In this document: one piece after another, positions 32,455 through 40,445 of the stretch
Layout: each line of letters begins with the position of its first letter
How positions within the stretch are numbered: the stretch's first letter is position 1
Assembly (NCBI GenBank): GCA_963619325.1
Contig: CAVEVQ010000022.1
Span: 1 to 42,425, forward strand
Reading direction: 5' to 3'
DNA length: 42,425 nucleotides
Source of the DNA: UBA1181 sp963619325
GTDB taxonomy: Bacteria > Bacteroidota > Bacteroidia > Bacteroidales > Paludibacteraceae
Position numbers and translations under genes: made by a program
Notes under the pieces: generated by a model
Seen by the model: the letters and a program-made list of their open reading frames with translations, nothing else
Told to the model about the DNA's origin: nothing
The model's database searches: none

Positions 32455-34446
32455 ATGAATTTCGGTAATTTAAAATACAAATCTTTGCTTTTAGGTGTCG
32501 GAGCTTCTATGCTTATGGCCACCTCTTGTAAGGATTTCTTGGATGTCGATATTTACGACAACTATTCTCCGTCCACATTGTCGTCTAAGTCTGCTTACCA
32601 GAGCCTTACGACGACTCTCTACGGAGGTTACAAATGGTTTCAATACGAAAGTAAGTTCTCTTGGTGTGTAAACGAGGGTATTCCTGGTGTTTTGTTCAAC
32701 ATCAACGACCAAGAGGGTGCGCTCTTCAAACTCTCTATCGGTGAAGATAACCCTATCTTGAAGGAAGGTTACACTTCTTTGTATAGTGGTGTTATCGCTC
32801 ATGCGAATGCTGTCATCAAGACTGTTGAGTCTGCTACTGTTCCAAGTGATATGACGAGAGCAGAGATGGATGCGGTTATGGGTGAGGCTAAACTCTTCAG
32901 AGGTTACGCTCACTTCTTGGCAACGGAGTACTTTGGTGAGACACCATTGGTGTTAAATACAGAAACTGATATCTCAGGAAATGTATCTTTGCCAGTTGTT
33001 TCTCGTAGAACTCTCTACGCTGCAATCGAGAAGGATCTGTTGGATGCCTATAATATGCTCCCAGAGTCTAATACTACAGACACTTGGAGAGCAACAAAGT
33101 ATTCAGCTTGTGCCCTTTTAGCTAAGTTGTACTTGACTATGGCTTCTTGCCAGTCTGCTAATGCTAATCCAGGACTTACTTATCCGTATATCTGTGATAA
33201 TCCTGCTTCGCGTTTAGAGTCTGCAAAGAAATACTTGAACGAGATTATTCAGTCAGGTAAGTTCTCTTTGGAGCCACACAAGACTATCTTCTCGGCAGAG
33301 AATCGTGATGTTCCTACTGCTGAAACTATTTTCGCTCTCTATTGGAGATCGGGTGCTTACGGAGAAGGTTCTGCTTATCAATCTCAGATTGCTGTAAGTT
33401 CTGACTGGTCGCCAGGTTCTGGTTGGGGTTCAGGAAAAGGTTTGACTTACACATTGTATAATTCTTTTGATGAGTCTGATGCTCGTAAGAAGGAACTTTG
33501 CTTCTATGTAGGAACAGGTTCAGGTAATGGTTACTCCACTTACGATGGACGTATTGGTTGGTATGGTTCTTCTTTCAATGATATGAAGAAGGCTGGTTCT
33601 TGTCAATTTGGTATGACTGGTAAGGATTTCCTTGCACAAGGTCAACACTTGTTCAACAATGTAAAGAAGTATATCTGGGGTGTTGATGGAACAGCTACTC
33701 ACTCTTCTGGTATGTCAATCGATCGTCGTCAGGATATCATTCGTTACTCGGATGTTTATATGATGTTGGCGGAAATCGCGTTGTTGGAGGGTGGAGATGT
33801 TGCTGCTGCGAATGAAACCGCTGCAGGATATGTTAACGAAGTGTTGTCAGCACATGGAGCTCCGACTATTCAAACCTTGTCGTACTTTGAAGATCTCTCG
33901 TCTTCACACAAAGATTACGAAGAGTTCTCATTTAACGTTACTGTCTCTGATGGAAACGGAGGAAGTACTCAAAAGACTGTAACTGTTAAGGCTTCTGATT
34001 GTGGTGCAACTGCGATGTATCACAAGGCTATCCGTAAAGACTACTTGCAACAACGTCGTAAGGAGTTCGCAATGGAAGGTTCTGCATGGTTGGATTTGAA
34101 GCGTTTCTACTACTATAGTCCAGAGAACGCGTACAAGTTTATGGAGCAGATAGATCGTTCTTGCTCTATGACAAATTCGCCTGAGTTGTCTGGATCAGAC
34201 GACCCTCAGTTGGAGAATGAGAGAGGCTACGATCGTTTGTCGGTTGTGAATGAGGTTAATAGAAGATTGAAGGAAGAGTTCCCTGATGAAGGCTATTCCG
34301 TTGGTGATAGCGAGGTGGGCGTGTTTACCTCCGACTTCAATAGCAACAACAGATGGTATTTGCCAATTCCTGCATCTGCTAAGTCATACTTGAAGAGTGC
34401 ACAGGATTTGTATGATCAAGTTATGGCTGGTACATATCCATATTAA
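32455..34446 (+). CDS. SusD/RagB-type outer-membrane lipoprotein
   Basis: This 663-residue lipoprotein caps the SusC barrel and captures the nutrient. The signal peptide ends in a lipobox with C25 (MATSCKDFLDV), a typical SusD start. Helical TPR-like segments follow, with GEAKLFRGYAHFLATEYFGETPLV, KYSACALLAKLYL and YKAIRKDYLQQRRKEFAMEGSAWLDLKRF-type landmarks. It is longer than many SusD proteins, with extra sequence at about 460-530. It lies between susC and the glycan-binding protein gene in a probable three-gene operon. Ligand unknown. Confidence 0.95.
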   Translation: MNFGNLKYKSLLLGVGASMLMATSCKDFLDVDIYDNYSPSTLSSKSAYQSLTTTLYGGYKWFQYESKFSWCVNEGIPGVLFNINDQEGALFKLSIGEDNPILKEGYTSLYSGVIAHANAVIKTVESATVPSDMTRAEMDAVMGEAKLFRGYAHFLATEYFGETPLVLNTETDISGNVSLPVVSRRTLYAAIEKDLLDAYNMLPESNTTDTWRATKYSACALLAKLYLTMASCQSANANPGLTYPYICDNPASRLESAKKYLNEIIQSGKFSLEPHKTIFSAENRDVPTAETIFALYWRSGAYGEGSAYQSQIAVSSDWSPGSGWGSGKGLTYTLYNSFDESDARKKELCFYVGTGSGNGYSTYDGRIGWYGSSFNDMKKAGSCQFGMTGKDFLAQGQHLFNNVKKYIWGVDGTATHSSGMSIDRRQDIIRYSDVYMMLAEIALLEGGDVAAANETAAGYVNEVLSAHGAPTIQTLSYFEDLSSSHKDYEEFSFNVTVSDGNGGSTQKTVTVKASDCGATAMYHKAIRKDYLQQRRKEFAMEGSAWLDLKRFYYYSPENAYKFMEQIDRSCSMTNSPELSGSDDPQLENERGYDRLSVVNEVNRRLKEEFPDEGYSVGDSEVGVFTSDFNSNNRWYLPIPASAKSYLKSAQDLYDQVMAGTYPY

Positions 34447-34473
34447 TGTGTTCAATCATTTAATAGATAAACA

Positions 34474-36210
34474 ATGAAACTTAAAAATAAATTTTTATCA
34501 GCTGTTGCTCTTTTCCCAGTAGCATTAGGTGGTATGATGGTTTCTTGCGAAGACCACTGTAGCGGATGCAACGGTGACATCAACTGTGGTGATTATAAAA
34601 TCACGTCGGTTTCTTCTGCAGATTCTATCAACTCAGCATTGGGGCAGATGTATGCGCAGCAAACAGTTATCATCAAGGGTACTGGTCTCTCTACAACAAG
34701 AGAGGCCTACTTGGTCGACTCTGTGGGAAATAGATACGCTGTTGAGTTGAACCCAACTTTCGTCACAGATAACAATGTCATCATCACGATGAAGAGTGAT
34801 GCCGACTTGATTTCTACGGAAGGTATCGTTCTGGTTTCACAAGGTGGTTGTACTGCTCAGTATGGTATCGCTAAGCCAGTCTCTGCTCCTTCCATCAAGA
34901 TGTTCTATTGTGAGTTTGTTCCAGACGGAGGTACGCTTCGTGTTGCAGGTTCTGCTTTCTTGGAGGACTTGGAGAAAAAAGACACGTTACAGGTGTGGTT
35001 TGAGGAGATTGACGAAACGACAGGAAACCCTAATGGGTCGAGAACGTACGTTGCTCGCGATCAATTCACTATCGCTCACGATCAGTGTGAGTTGTTGATT
35101 ACTGTTCCTGCAGGATTGCCAAATTCAACGAAATTGGGTGTTGAAAACTCTCATGGAATTTGTTATTCATCAATGAGATTCCGTGATTCAAGAAATATTT
35201 GGTTGGATTTCGACTCTGATACTACTCACGCAGGAGACGAGAATGGTGCTACTTTGGCATACGACAAACAGACAAATAACACTGGCGTTCCATCTTGGAG
35301 AACATCTGATGCATTGTCAGAGGATGACTATGCAAGTATATTGAATGCGATCGGTGGTTCTTTCCCAGCAAGTTGTAACAATGATGTCGTTGAGACTGAA
35401 ACTAATACAACTCACAAAAATATGTATGGTGTATTGGCAACTTCTAAGGGAAATGGAGACTTCAACAAGAGTGGTTATATCTATTACGCTCCTTATTCTA
35501 TGTCGCGTCCTCAAGTTGATCTTTTGGGTCAGTTCACTAACGAAAGCATTGACAATTTGGTGTTGAAGTTTGAAGTTTACGTTCCTGCTTCTTTGCCATG
35601 GTATTCTTTTGCGTACATTGTGTTCAGTGCCTACGGAACTGATGCGACTGATAATGATATTCGTAGTGAATATTTGACGCAGTATTATGGGTATGATGCG
35701 GATAACGATATTCAACCTGGACGTTTCTCTCGTGACTTGACTTCAAACACTAAGTTGAAGGCGGGTCAGAATAAGAAGTCTGATGATGGAGAGACATTTA
35801 TTTGTAATGCTTCATGTGGTACTCCAGGTGCATGGTTCCACCCAGCTTCCGCTGTTGTTGATGAGGAAAAAGGTGACTTGGTGTCAGCAAGTTCATTCTC
35901 AACAGATGGTTGGATGACTGTTGCCGTTCCGTTAACTTCTGGTGATGGAGGAAGCTTTGCATACGCTATCTCTGATTTTGGGTTCTTTACTCAGTATAAG
36001 ATGGCTAAGCACTGTGGCCCGTTGAATAAAACGGATTTCTGTAACTTCTATATTGAGGTTCAGGATGAGGGTAACTTGCAGAAGGCAGCTGGTTATGGTA
36101 CTAATATGTTCCTTGCTGTAGATAACTTCCGTATCGTTCCAGAGGATAACGGTGGTGTTCGTTTCTCTAAGAATGACGGTGCTACTGCAACTTCTAAATA
36201 TCCTTACTAA
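34474..36210 (+). CDS. Surface glycan-binding lipoprotein (SGBP-like) with IPT/TIG modules
   Basis: The third operon gene codes for a 578-residue lipoprotein with C25 as the lipidated residue, then an unusual Cys cluster (C29, C32, C38). Two IPT/TIG-type beta-sandwich modules follow (about 40-210; QTVIIKGTGLSTTREAYLVDSVG and GTLRVAGSAFLEDLEKKDTLQVWF). The C-terminal half (about 220-578) is a carbohydrate-binding-like domain with many aromatic residues and FLAVDNFRIVPEDNGG at the end. This is the layout of SGBP-B-type surface glycan-binding proteins that follow SusD. It begins 27 bases after susD and ends at a strong terminator. Binding specificity is unknown. Confidence 0.85.
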   Translation: MKLKNKFLSAVALFPVALGGMMVSCEDHCSGCNGDINCGDYKITSVSSADSINSALGQMYAQQTVIIKGTGLSTTREAYLVDSVGNRYAVELNPTFVTDNNVIITMKSDADLISTEGIVLVSQGGCTAQYGIAKPVSAPSIKMFYCEFVPDGGTLRVAGSAFLEDLEKKDTLQVWFEEIDETTGNPNGSRTYVARDQFTIAHDQCELLITVPAGLPNSTKLGVENSHGICYSSMRFRDSRNIWLDFDSDTTHAGDENGATLAYDKQTNNTGVPSWRTSDALSEDDYASILNAIGGSFPASCNNDVVETETNTTHKNMYGVLATSKGNGDFNKSGYIYYAPYSMSRPQVDLLGQFTNESIDNLVLKFEVYVPASLPWYSFAYIVFSAYGTDATDNDIRSEYLTQYYGYDADNDIQPGRFSRDLTSNTKLKAGQNKKSDDGETFICNASCGTPGAWFHPASAVVDEEKGDLVSASSFSTDGWMTVAVPLTSGDGGSFAYAISDFGFFTQYKMAKHCGPLNKTDFCNFYIEVQDEGNLQKAAGYGTNMFLAVDNFRIVPEDNGGVRFSKNDGATATSKYPY

Positions 36211-36233
36211 TCATAATTAGTATTTAGTATAAA

Positions 36234-36267
36234 AAGGAGGAATGACTTCGGTCGTTCCTCCTTTTTT
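36234..36267 (+). terminator. Terminator of the susC-susD operon
   Basis: AAGGAGGAATGAC at 36234-36246 pairs with GTCGTTCCTCCTT at 36251-36263, with one G-T pair and a TTCG tetraloop, and then a T run. This is a very stable intrinsic terminator. Confidence 0.92.
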
Positions 36268-36298
36268 GTTAAAAAATCATTGCCAACTAATTTTTGAT

Positions 36299-36330
36299 TT
36301 TGAAGACAAGAAAAATTTGTCTATATTTGC
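36299..36330 (+). promoter_or_regulatory. Promoter for tRNA-Leu
   Basis: TTTG at 36299-36302 is followed after exactly 19 bases by TATATTTGC at 36322-36330, a perfect consensus. The tRNA begins ten bases past the -7 element. Confidence 0.8.
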
Positions 36331-36340
36331 AAAGTCTTAA

Positions 36341-36422
36341 GCGGATGTGGCGAAACTGGTAGACGCGCCAGACTTAGGATCTGGTGCCGCGAGGCTTGTG
36401 GGTTCGAGTCCCGTCATCCGCA
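36341..36422 (+). tRNA. tRNA-Leu (anticodon TAG)
   Basis: The 82-base gene has the acceptor GCGGATG/CATCCGC with discriminator A. The anticodon stem CCAGA/TCTGG carries the loop CTTAGGA, so the anticodon is TAG. The variable arm is long (TGCCGCGAGGCTTG region), as in class II leucine tRNAs, and the T loop is GTTCGAG-type. CCA is not encoded. It has its own promoter and terminator. Confidence 0.97.
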
Positions 36423-36432
36423 CGAGTATTGG

Positions 36433-36461
36433 AAGGAGAGGCTTCGGTTCTCTCCTTTTTT
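36433..36461 (+). terminator. Terminator of tRNA-Leu
   Basis: AAGGAGAG at 36433-36440 pairs with CTCTCCTT at 36450-36457 and is followed by T residues, ten bases after the tRNA. Confidence 0.85.
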
Positions 36462-36527
36462 CGTACTTTTTTTGTATCTTTACACCTGTGTTGTATTTGA
36501 ATATTGAAATTAAATCTCCCCGATAGT

Positions 36528-39191
36528 ATGTCAGACGAATTTGATGAAAAAGATGAAGAAGAGTTGGAAGATGGCTCTTTAGACGAGACTTTAGAGGATG
36601 GCGAATTAGGTGATTCTAAATATCCGATTTCCATTGATAACGATGTTACGCATTTGCCGGGGATGATTCAGAAGTGGTATTTGGATTATGCGTCTGCGGT
36701 TATCTTAGAGCGTGCAGTTCCTCATATAGAGGATGGATTAAAGCCTGTTCAGCGTCGTATTCTCCATACTATGAAGTTGATAGATGATGGTCGTTACGAC
36801 AAGGTGGCGAATATCATAGGACAGACAATGCAGTTTCACCCTCATGGTGATGCTTCTATCGGCGGAGCGTTGGTTACTTTGGGTCAGAAAAATCTTTTGA
36901 TAGATGCACAAGGAAACTGGGGAAATATCTTGACGGGAGATCAGGCGGCGGCGGCTCGTTATATAGAGGCTAGACTTTCAAAATTTGCTTTAGATGTCCT
37001 GTACAGTCCCAAAATCACAGAGTGGATGTCTTCGTATGATGGAAGGAAGAAAGAGCCTGTTACGTTGCCTGTGAAGTTTCCTCTTCTTTTGGCGCAAGGT
37101 GTGGAAGGCATTGCTGTTGGATTATCCTCTAAAATACTACCCCATAATTTCAATGAAATCATAGATGCCGCGATAGCATACTTGAAAGGAGAAGATTTCG
37201 AGCTTTATCCCGACTTTCAGACGGGCGGTTTGTTAGATGTGTCTCGCTACAACGACGGAGAACGTGGCGGTAGATTACGTATTCGTTCAAAAATTTCAAA
37301 ATTGGATAATAAAACGCTTGTTATTTCGGATGTTCCGTATGGCGTAACGACAGATTCGTTGATGGAGACGATTGTGTCTGCGAACGATAAAGGGAAAATT
37401 AGCATTAAGAAGGTAGAGGATAATACATCAGCGAAGGCTGAGTTGATTGTTCATTTAGCACCGAACACCTCTTCCGACAAGACAATAGATGCGCTTTATG
37501 CGTTCACAGATTGTGAGGTGAGTGTATCACCCAATTGTTGTGTTATCTTCAATGATAAGCCGTTGTTTACCAATGTGCATTTCATTCTGAAATATTCGGT
37601 TGATAGGACAAAGGATATTTTAGAGAAAGAGTTGAATGTGCGTCGAGGCGAACTGTCGGAACAGCTCCATTTTTGTTCGTTGGAAAAGATTTTCATTGAG
37701 GAGAGAATCTATAAAGACAAGCAATTTGAGGAGAGTAAGAATGTGGACGCGGCATTACAACATATTGACAATCGCCTGACACCTTACAAGGAAATGTTTA
37801 TTCGTGAGGTCACACGCGATGACTTGCTTCGTCTGTTGGAAATCAAGATGGCAAGGATCTTGAAATTTAATTCTGATAAAGCGGAAGAACAGATAGTTGC
37901 CCTCAAAAAACAAATTGAGGATATTGATTACAATTTGGCTCATTTAGTCGCTTTTACAATCGATTGGTATCGTACATTGAAAGAAAAATATGGAGCAATG
38001 TACCCTCGATTGACGGAAATTCGTTCTTTTGAAACCATTCAGACGACGAAAGTGGTCGAGGCGAATGAGAAACTGTATGTTGATTGGGCGGAAGGATTTG
38101 TCGGAACTGGCCTTAAGAAAGATGAATATATCTGTAACTGTTCAGATATAGATGATATTATCGTTATTCATAAGGATGGGAAATATCAAATTTCTAAGGT
38201 AACAGAGAAGAAATATTATGGGAAAGACTTGTTGTATGTCAATGTATTCAAAAAGAATGATAAACGTACAGTATATAATGTTTGTTACAGAGACGGAAAA
38301 ATTGGTGGCACATACATTAAACGTTTTGCCATCACGGGTGTAACACGCGACAAAGAGTATGACATAACGCAAGGAACACAAGGATCGAAGATACTTTATT
38401 TCTCTGCTAATCAAAATGCTGAGGCAGAGGTGATTAAGGTTACGTTAAAGCCTAAATTGCGGTTGAAAGTTCCGATTTTCGAAAGAGATTTTGGTGATAT
38501 CGCTATCAAAGGTCGTCAATCAATGGGGAATATATTATCTCGGAACGAAGTTTTGAAGATTACGCTCAAACACAAGGGATCTTCGACATTGGGTGGTCGT
38601 TCTGTATGGTTTGATCGTGATGTCCTGCGACTCAATTATGATGGAAGAGGCGAGTTGTTAGGCGAGTTTCAAACGGAAGATAGAATATTGGTAATCACGA
38701 AGAAAGGAGAATATTATCTTTCCGGATTTGATGATACAACCCACTTTGAGGATGACGTTATGATAGTAGAGAAATTTGATCCGAATAAAGTTTGGACGGC
38801 TGCACTCTATGATGCGAATGAGGGCTATAAATATATTAAACGCTTTCTTCTTGAAGTTACTAATAAAAAGGTTAATTTTGTCAGTGATAATCCTAAATCG
38901 GTTCTGTTATTGTTGACAGATACGGCTTATCCTCGCATACAATTGACATTCGGTGGAGTAGATGCACATCGTGAGCCAATGATTATTGATGTAGATTCGT
39001 TTATTGGAGTTAAAGGTCTAAAAGCAAAGGGAAAGCGTTTGCATACTTGGAATATTGAGAAGATTGAAGAGTTGGAGCCTACGCGATTCCCGGAGCCAAA
39101 GAGTGTTGACGAGAACGATGATAAAGAGGATGAAAAAGAAGAAAATAATTCGACAGAACCCGATGAGAACGGACAAATGTCTTTGTTTTAA
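36528..39191 (+). CDS. parC: DNA topoisomerase IV subunit A
   Basis: This type IIA topoisomerase A subunit (887 aa) decatenates chromosomes by passing a duplex through a double-strand break. An acidic N-terminal tail precedes PISIDNDVTHLPGMIQKWYLDYA. The breakage-reunion domain contains ERAVPHIEDGLKPVQRRILH and the active-site Tyr (about Y145) in AAARYIEARLSKFA. The C-terminal region lacks a clear GyrA box, which favours topoisomerase IV over gyrase, and ends in an acidic tail with NGQMSLF. The ATG at 36528 is preferred over an in-frame TTG at 36504. The partner parE is not in the window. The next genes follow closely on the same strand. Confidence 0.88.
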   Translation: MSDEFDEKDEEELEDGSLDETLEDGELGDSKYPISIDNDVTHLPGMIQKWYLDYASAVILERAVPHIEDGLKPVQRRILHTMKLIDDGRYDKVANIIGQTMQFHPHGDASIGGALVTLGQKNLLIDAQGNWGNILTGDQAAAARYIEARLSKFALDVLYSPKITEWMSSYDGRKKEPVTLPVKFPLLLAQGVEGIAVGLSSKILPHNFNEIIDAAIAYLKGEDFELYPDFQTGGLLDVSRYNDGERGGRLRIRSKISKLDNKTLVISDVPYGVTTDSLMETIVSANDKGKISIKKVEDNTSAKAELIVHLAPNTSSDKTIDALYAFTDCEVSVSPNCCVIFNDKPLFTNVHFILKYSVDRTKDILEKELNVRRGELSEQLHFCSLEKIFIEERIYKDKQFEESKNVDAALQHIDNRLTPYKEMFIREVTRDDLLRLLEIKMARILKFNSDKAEEQIVALKKQIEDIDYNLAHLVAFTIDWYRTLKEKYGAMYPRLTEIRSFETIQTTKVVEANEKLYVDWAEGFVGTGLKKDEYICNCSDIDDIIVIHKDGKYQISKVTEKKYYGKDLLYVNVFKKNDKRTVYNVCYRDGKIGGTYIKRFAITGVTRDKEYDITQGTQGSKILYFSANQNAEAEVIKVTLKPKLRLKVPIFERDFGDIAIKGRQSMGNILSRNEVLKITLKHKGSSTLGGRSVWFDRDVLRLNYDGRGELLGEFQTEDRILVITKKGEYYLSGFDDTTHFEDDVMIVEKFDPNKVWTAALYDANEGYKYIKRFLLEVTNKKVNFVSDNPKSVLLLLTDTAYPRIQLTFGGVDAHREPMIIDVDSFIGVKGLKAKGKRLHTWNIEKIEELEPTRFPEPKSVDENDDKEDEKEENNSTEPDENGQMSLF

Positions 39192-39212
39192 GTCGGATAA
39201 AGAAATGGAAGA

Positions 39213-39896
39213 ATGAATTATTCTCGTTTGTTGAATAGTCTGTTGAGGGGTGTCTTGCGTGTTATGCGTAAGACTGTTTGGACTTTGTCTTTTCTTATAT
39301 CAACTGTCTTGTTAAAAGCACAAGATTACACGGAGTTTGAAGATCTATATCCTAACTGCCAAGACAATTATGAATCTAAAATATATGGAGGAACGTATGG
39401 AAACTGGCCTCCTGCCTTGAATCTTCCTGTTTTTCCTCATGGAGGTGATGTTGAGCTGTCACGATATGTGAAGAATAACATAGAATATCCGCATGTTGTG
39501 GAATCGTATGAACGTACGGAGGATGGAAAAGATAGCGTAGAGGTATTGTCGAAGGGAATCGTGGCAGTTCAGGTCGTGATTGATCGTTGCGGAAAGCCGT
39601 CTCGTGTGGAAGTCATTCAGTCGGTCAATGATGCGTATGATGAGGAAGCACTTCGAATCGCAAGAGGTTTGCCGACGTTTAAACCAGGAGATTTGTATGG
39701 GGAACGTGTGAAGGTAGCGTTGATTATACCGTTCTATTTCACTCGTACTAAGATGCCACCTCCTCCAGAGAGCGAATATGGCGACTTTTGGGGTGATGGA
39801 GACAGCGTAGACTGGAGCGAATCGGAAGAAGATGACAGTAGCACGAAGAGTAGCGGTGGAAAATATGATAACGTACAATGGGACGATAGTTGGTAA
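39213..39896 (+). CDS. Exported TonB C-terminal domain protein with acidic tail
   Basis: This 227-residue protein has a signal peptide around residues 18-36 (MRKTVWTLSFLISTVLLKAQ), so it is likely periplasmic, not anchored like classical TonB. A TonB_C-type fold spans about 75-178, with VAVQVVIDRCGKPSRVEVIQSVNDAYDEEALRIARGLPTFKPG as the signature. The last 50 residues are acidic and Ser/Gly/Trp-rich after a PPPP run. The first ATG at 39213 has GGAAGA upstream; a start at the in-frame ATG at 39264 would give a more compact signal peptide. It lies between the topoisomerase gene and aroK with short gaps. Without the periplasm-spanning linker it probably does not energise transporters itself. Confidence 0.78.
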   Translation: MNYSRLLNSLLRGVLRVMRKTVWTLSFLISTVLLKAQDYTEFEDLYPNCQDNYESKIYGGTYGNWPPALNLPVFPHGGDVELSRYVKNNIEYPHVVESYERTEDGKDSVEVLSKGIVAVQVVIDRCGKPSRVEVIQSVNDAYDEEALRIARGLPTFKPGDLYGERVKVALIIPFYFTRTKMPPPPESEYGDFWGDGDSVDWSESEEDDSSTKSSGGKYDNVQWDDSW

Positions 39897-39907
39897 TAGA
39901 AACAGAA

Positions 39908-40423
39908 ATGACATCACCAAAAAGAATATTTTTAGTCGGTTATATGGGTTGCGGAAAAACCTATACAGGAAAGCGTTTGGCTCGTAAGTACAATGTTGAT
40001 TTTGTCGATTTGGATGCTTTCATTGAACAAAGATACTTCAAGACGATTTCTAAGATTTTTGAAGAAAAGGGCGAGTCTGAATTCCGCAGAATAGAGAAAA
40101 ATATGTTGGAGGAAGTCTCTCAGTTTGAAAATGTTATCATTTCAACAGGGGGAGGAACGGCTTGTTTCTTCGAGAATATGGAGAAAATGAATGAGGTGGG
40201 AGAGACGGTCTATTTACAGGCGACACCGCAAGAACTCTTTGATTATTTGAAGAATGCGCGTCAGAATCGTCCTCTTTTGAGAGAGAAAACAGACGAAGAA
40301 CTGTTGCAGTTTATCACAGATGCTTTGAAACAACGAGAGCCGTTCTATCTAAAGGCGAAGCACGTTGTTGGAGCAGCTGACAAGTCGGATGTGCTGTTTG
40401 ATCAACTTTTATTAGATAAATAA
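39908..40423 (+). CDS. aroK: Shikimate kinase
   Basis: AroK phosphorylates shikimate at the 3-hydroxyl with ATP on the route to chorismate. The 171-residue protein has the Walker A motif GYMGCGKT at 11-18, DFVDLD at 31-36 (the Asp pair binds magnesium and shikimate), SEFRRIEK near 57-64 and the STGGGTA loop at 79-85. The lid and NRPLLREK segment follow. All key residues are present. The ATG at 39908 is chosen; the frame opens earlier at a TTG that overlaps the upstream gene. It lies 11 bases after the TonB_C gene and 22 before guaA. No other shikimate gene is here. Confidence 0.94.
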   Translation: MTSPKRIFLVGYMGCGKTYTGKRLARKYNVDFVDLDAFIEQRYFKTISKIFEEKGESEFRRIEKNMLEEVSQFENVIISTGGGTACFFENMEKMNEVGETVYLQATPQELFDYLKNARQNRPLLREKTDEELLQFITDALKQREPFYLKAKHVVGAADKSDVLFDQLLLDK

Positions 40424-40445
40424 CAGGAAACGAGAATAAAAACTC

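Noticed and set aside
36374..36634. Minus-strand open frame ending RADDGTRTHKPRGTRS
   Set aside because: It is the antisense of tRNA-Leu and the start of parC; this peptide pattern is a known tRNA artefact.
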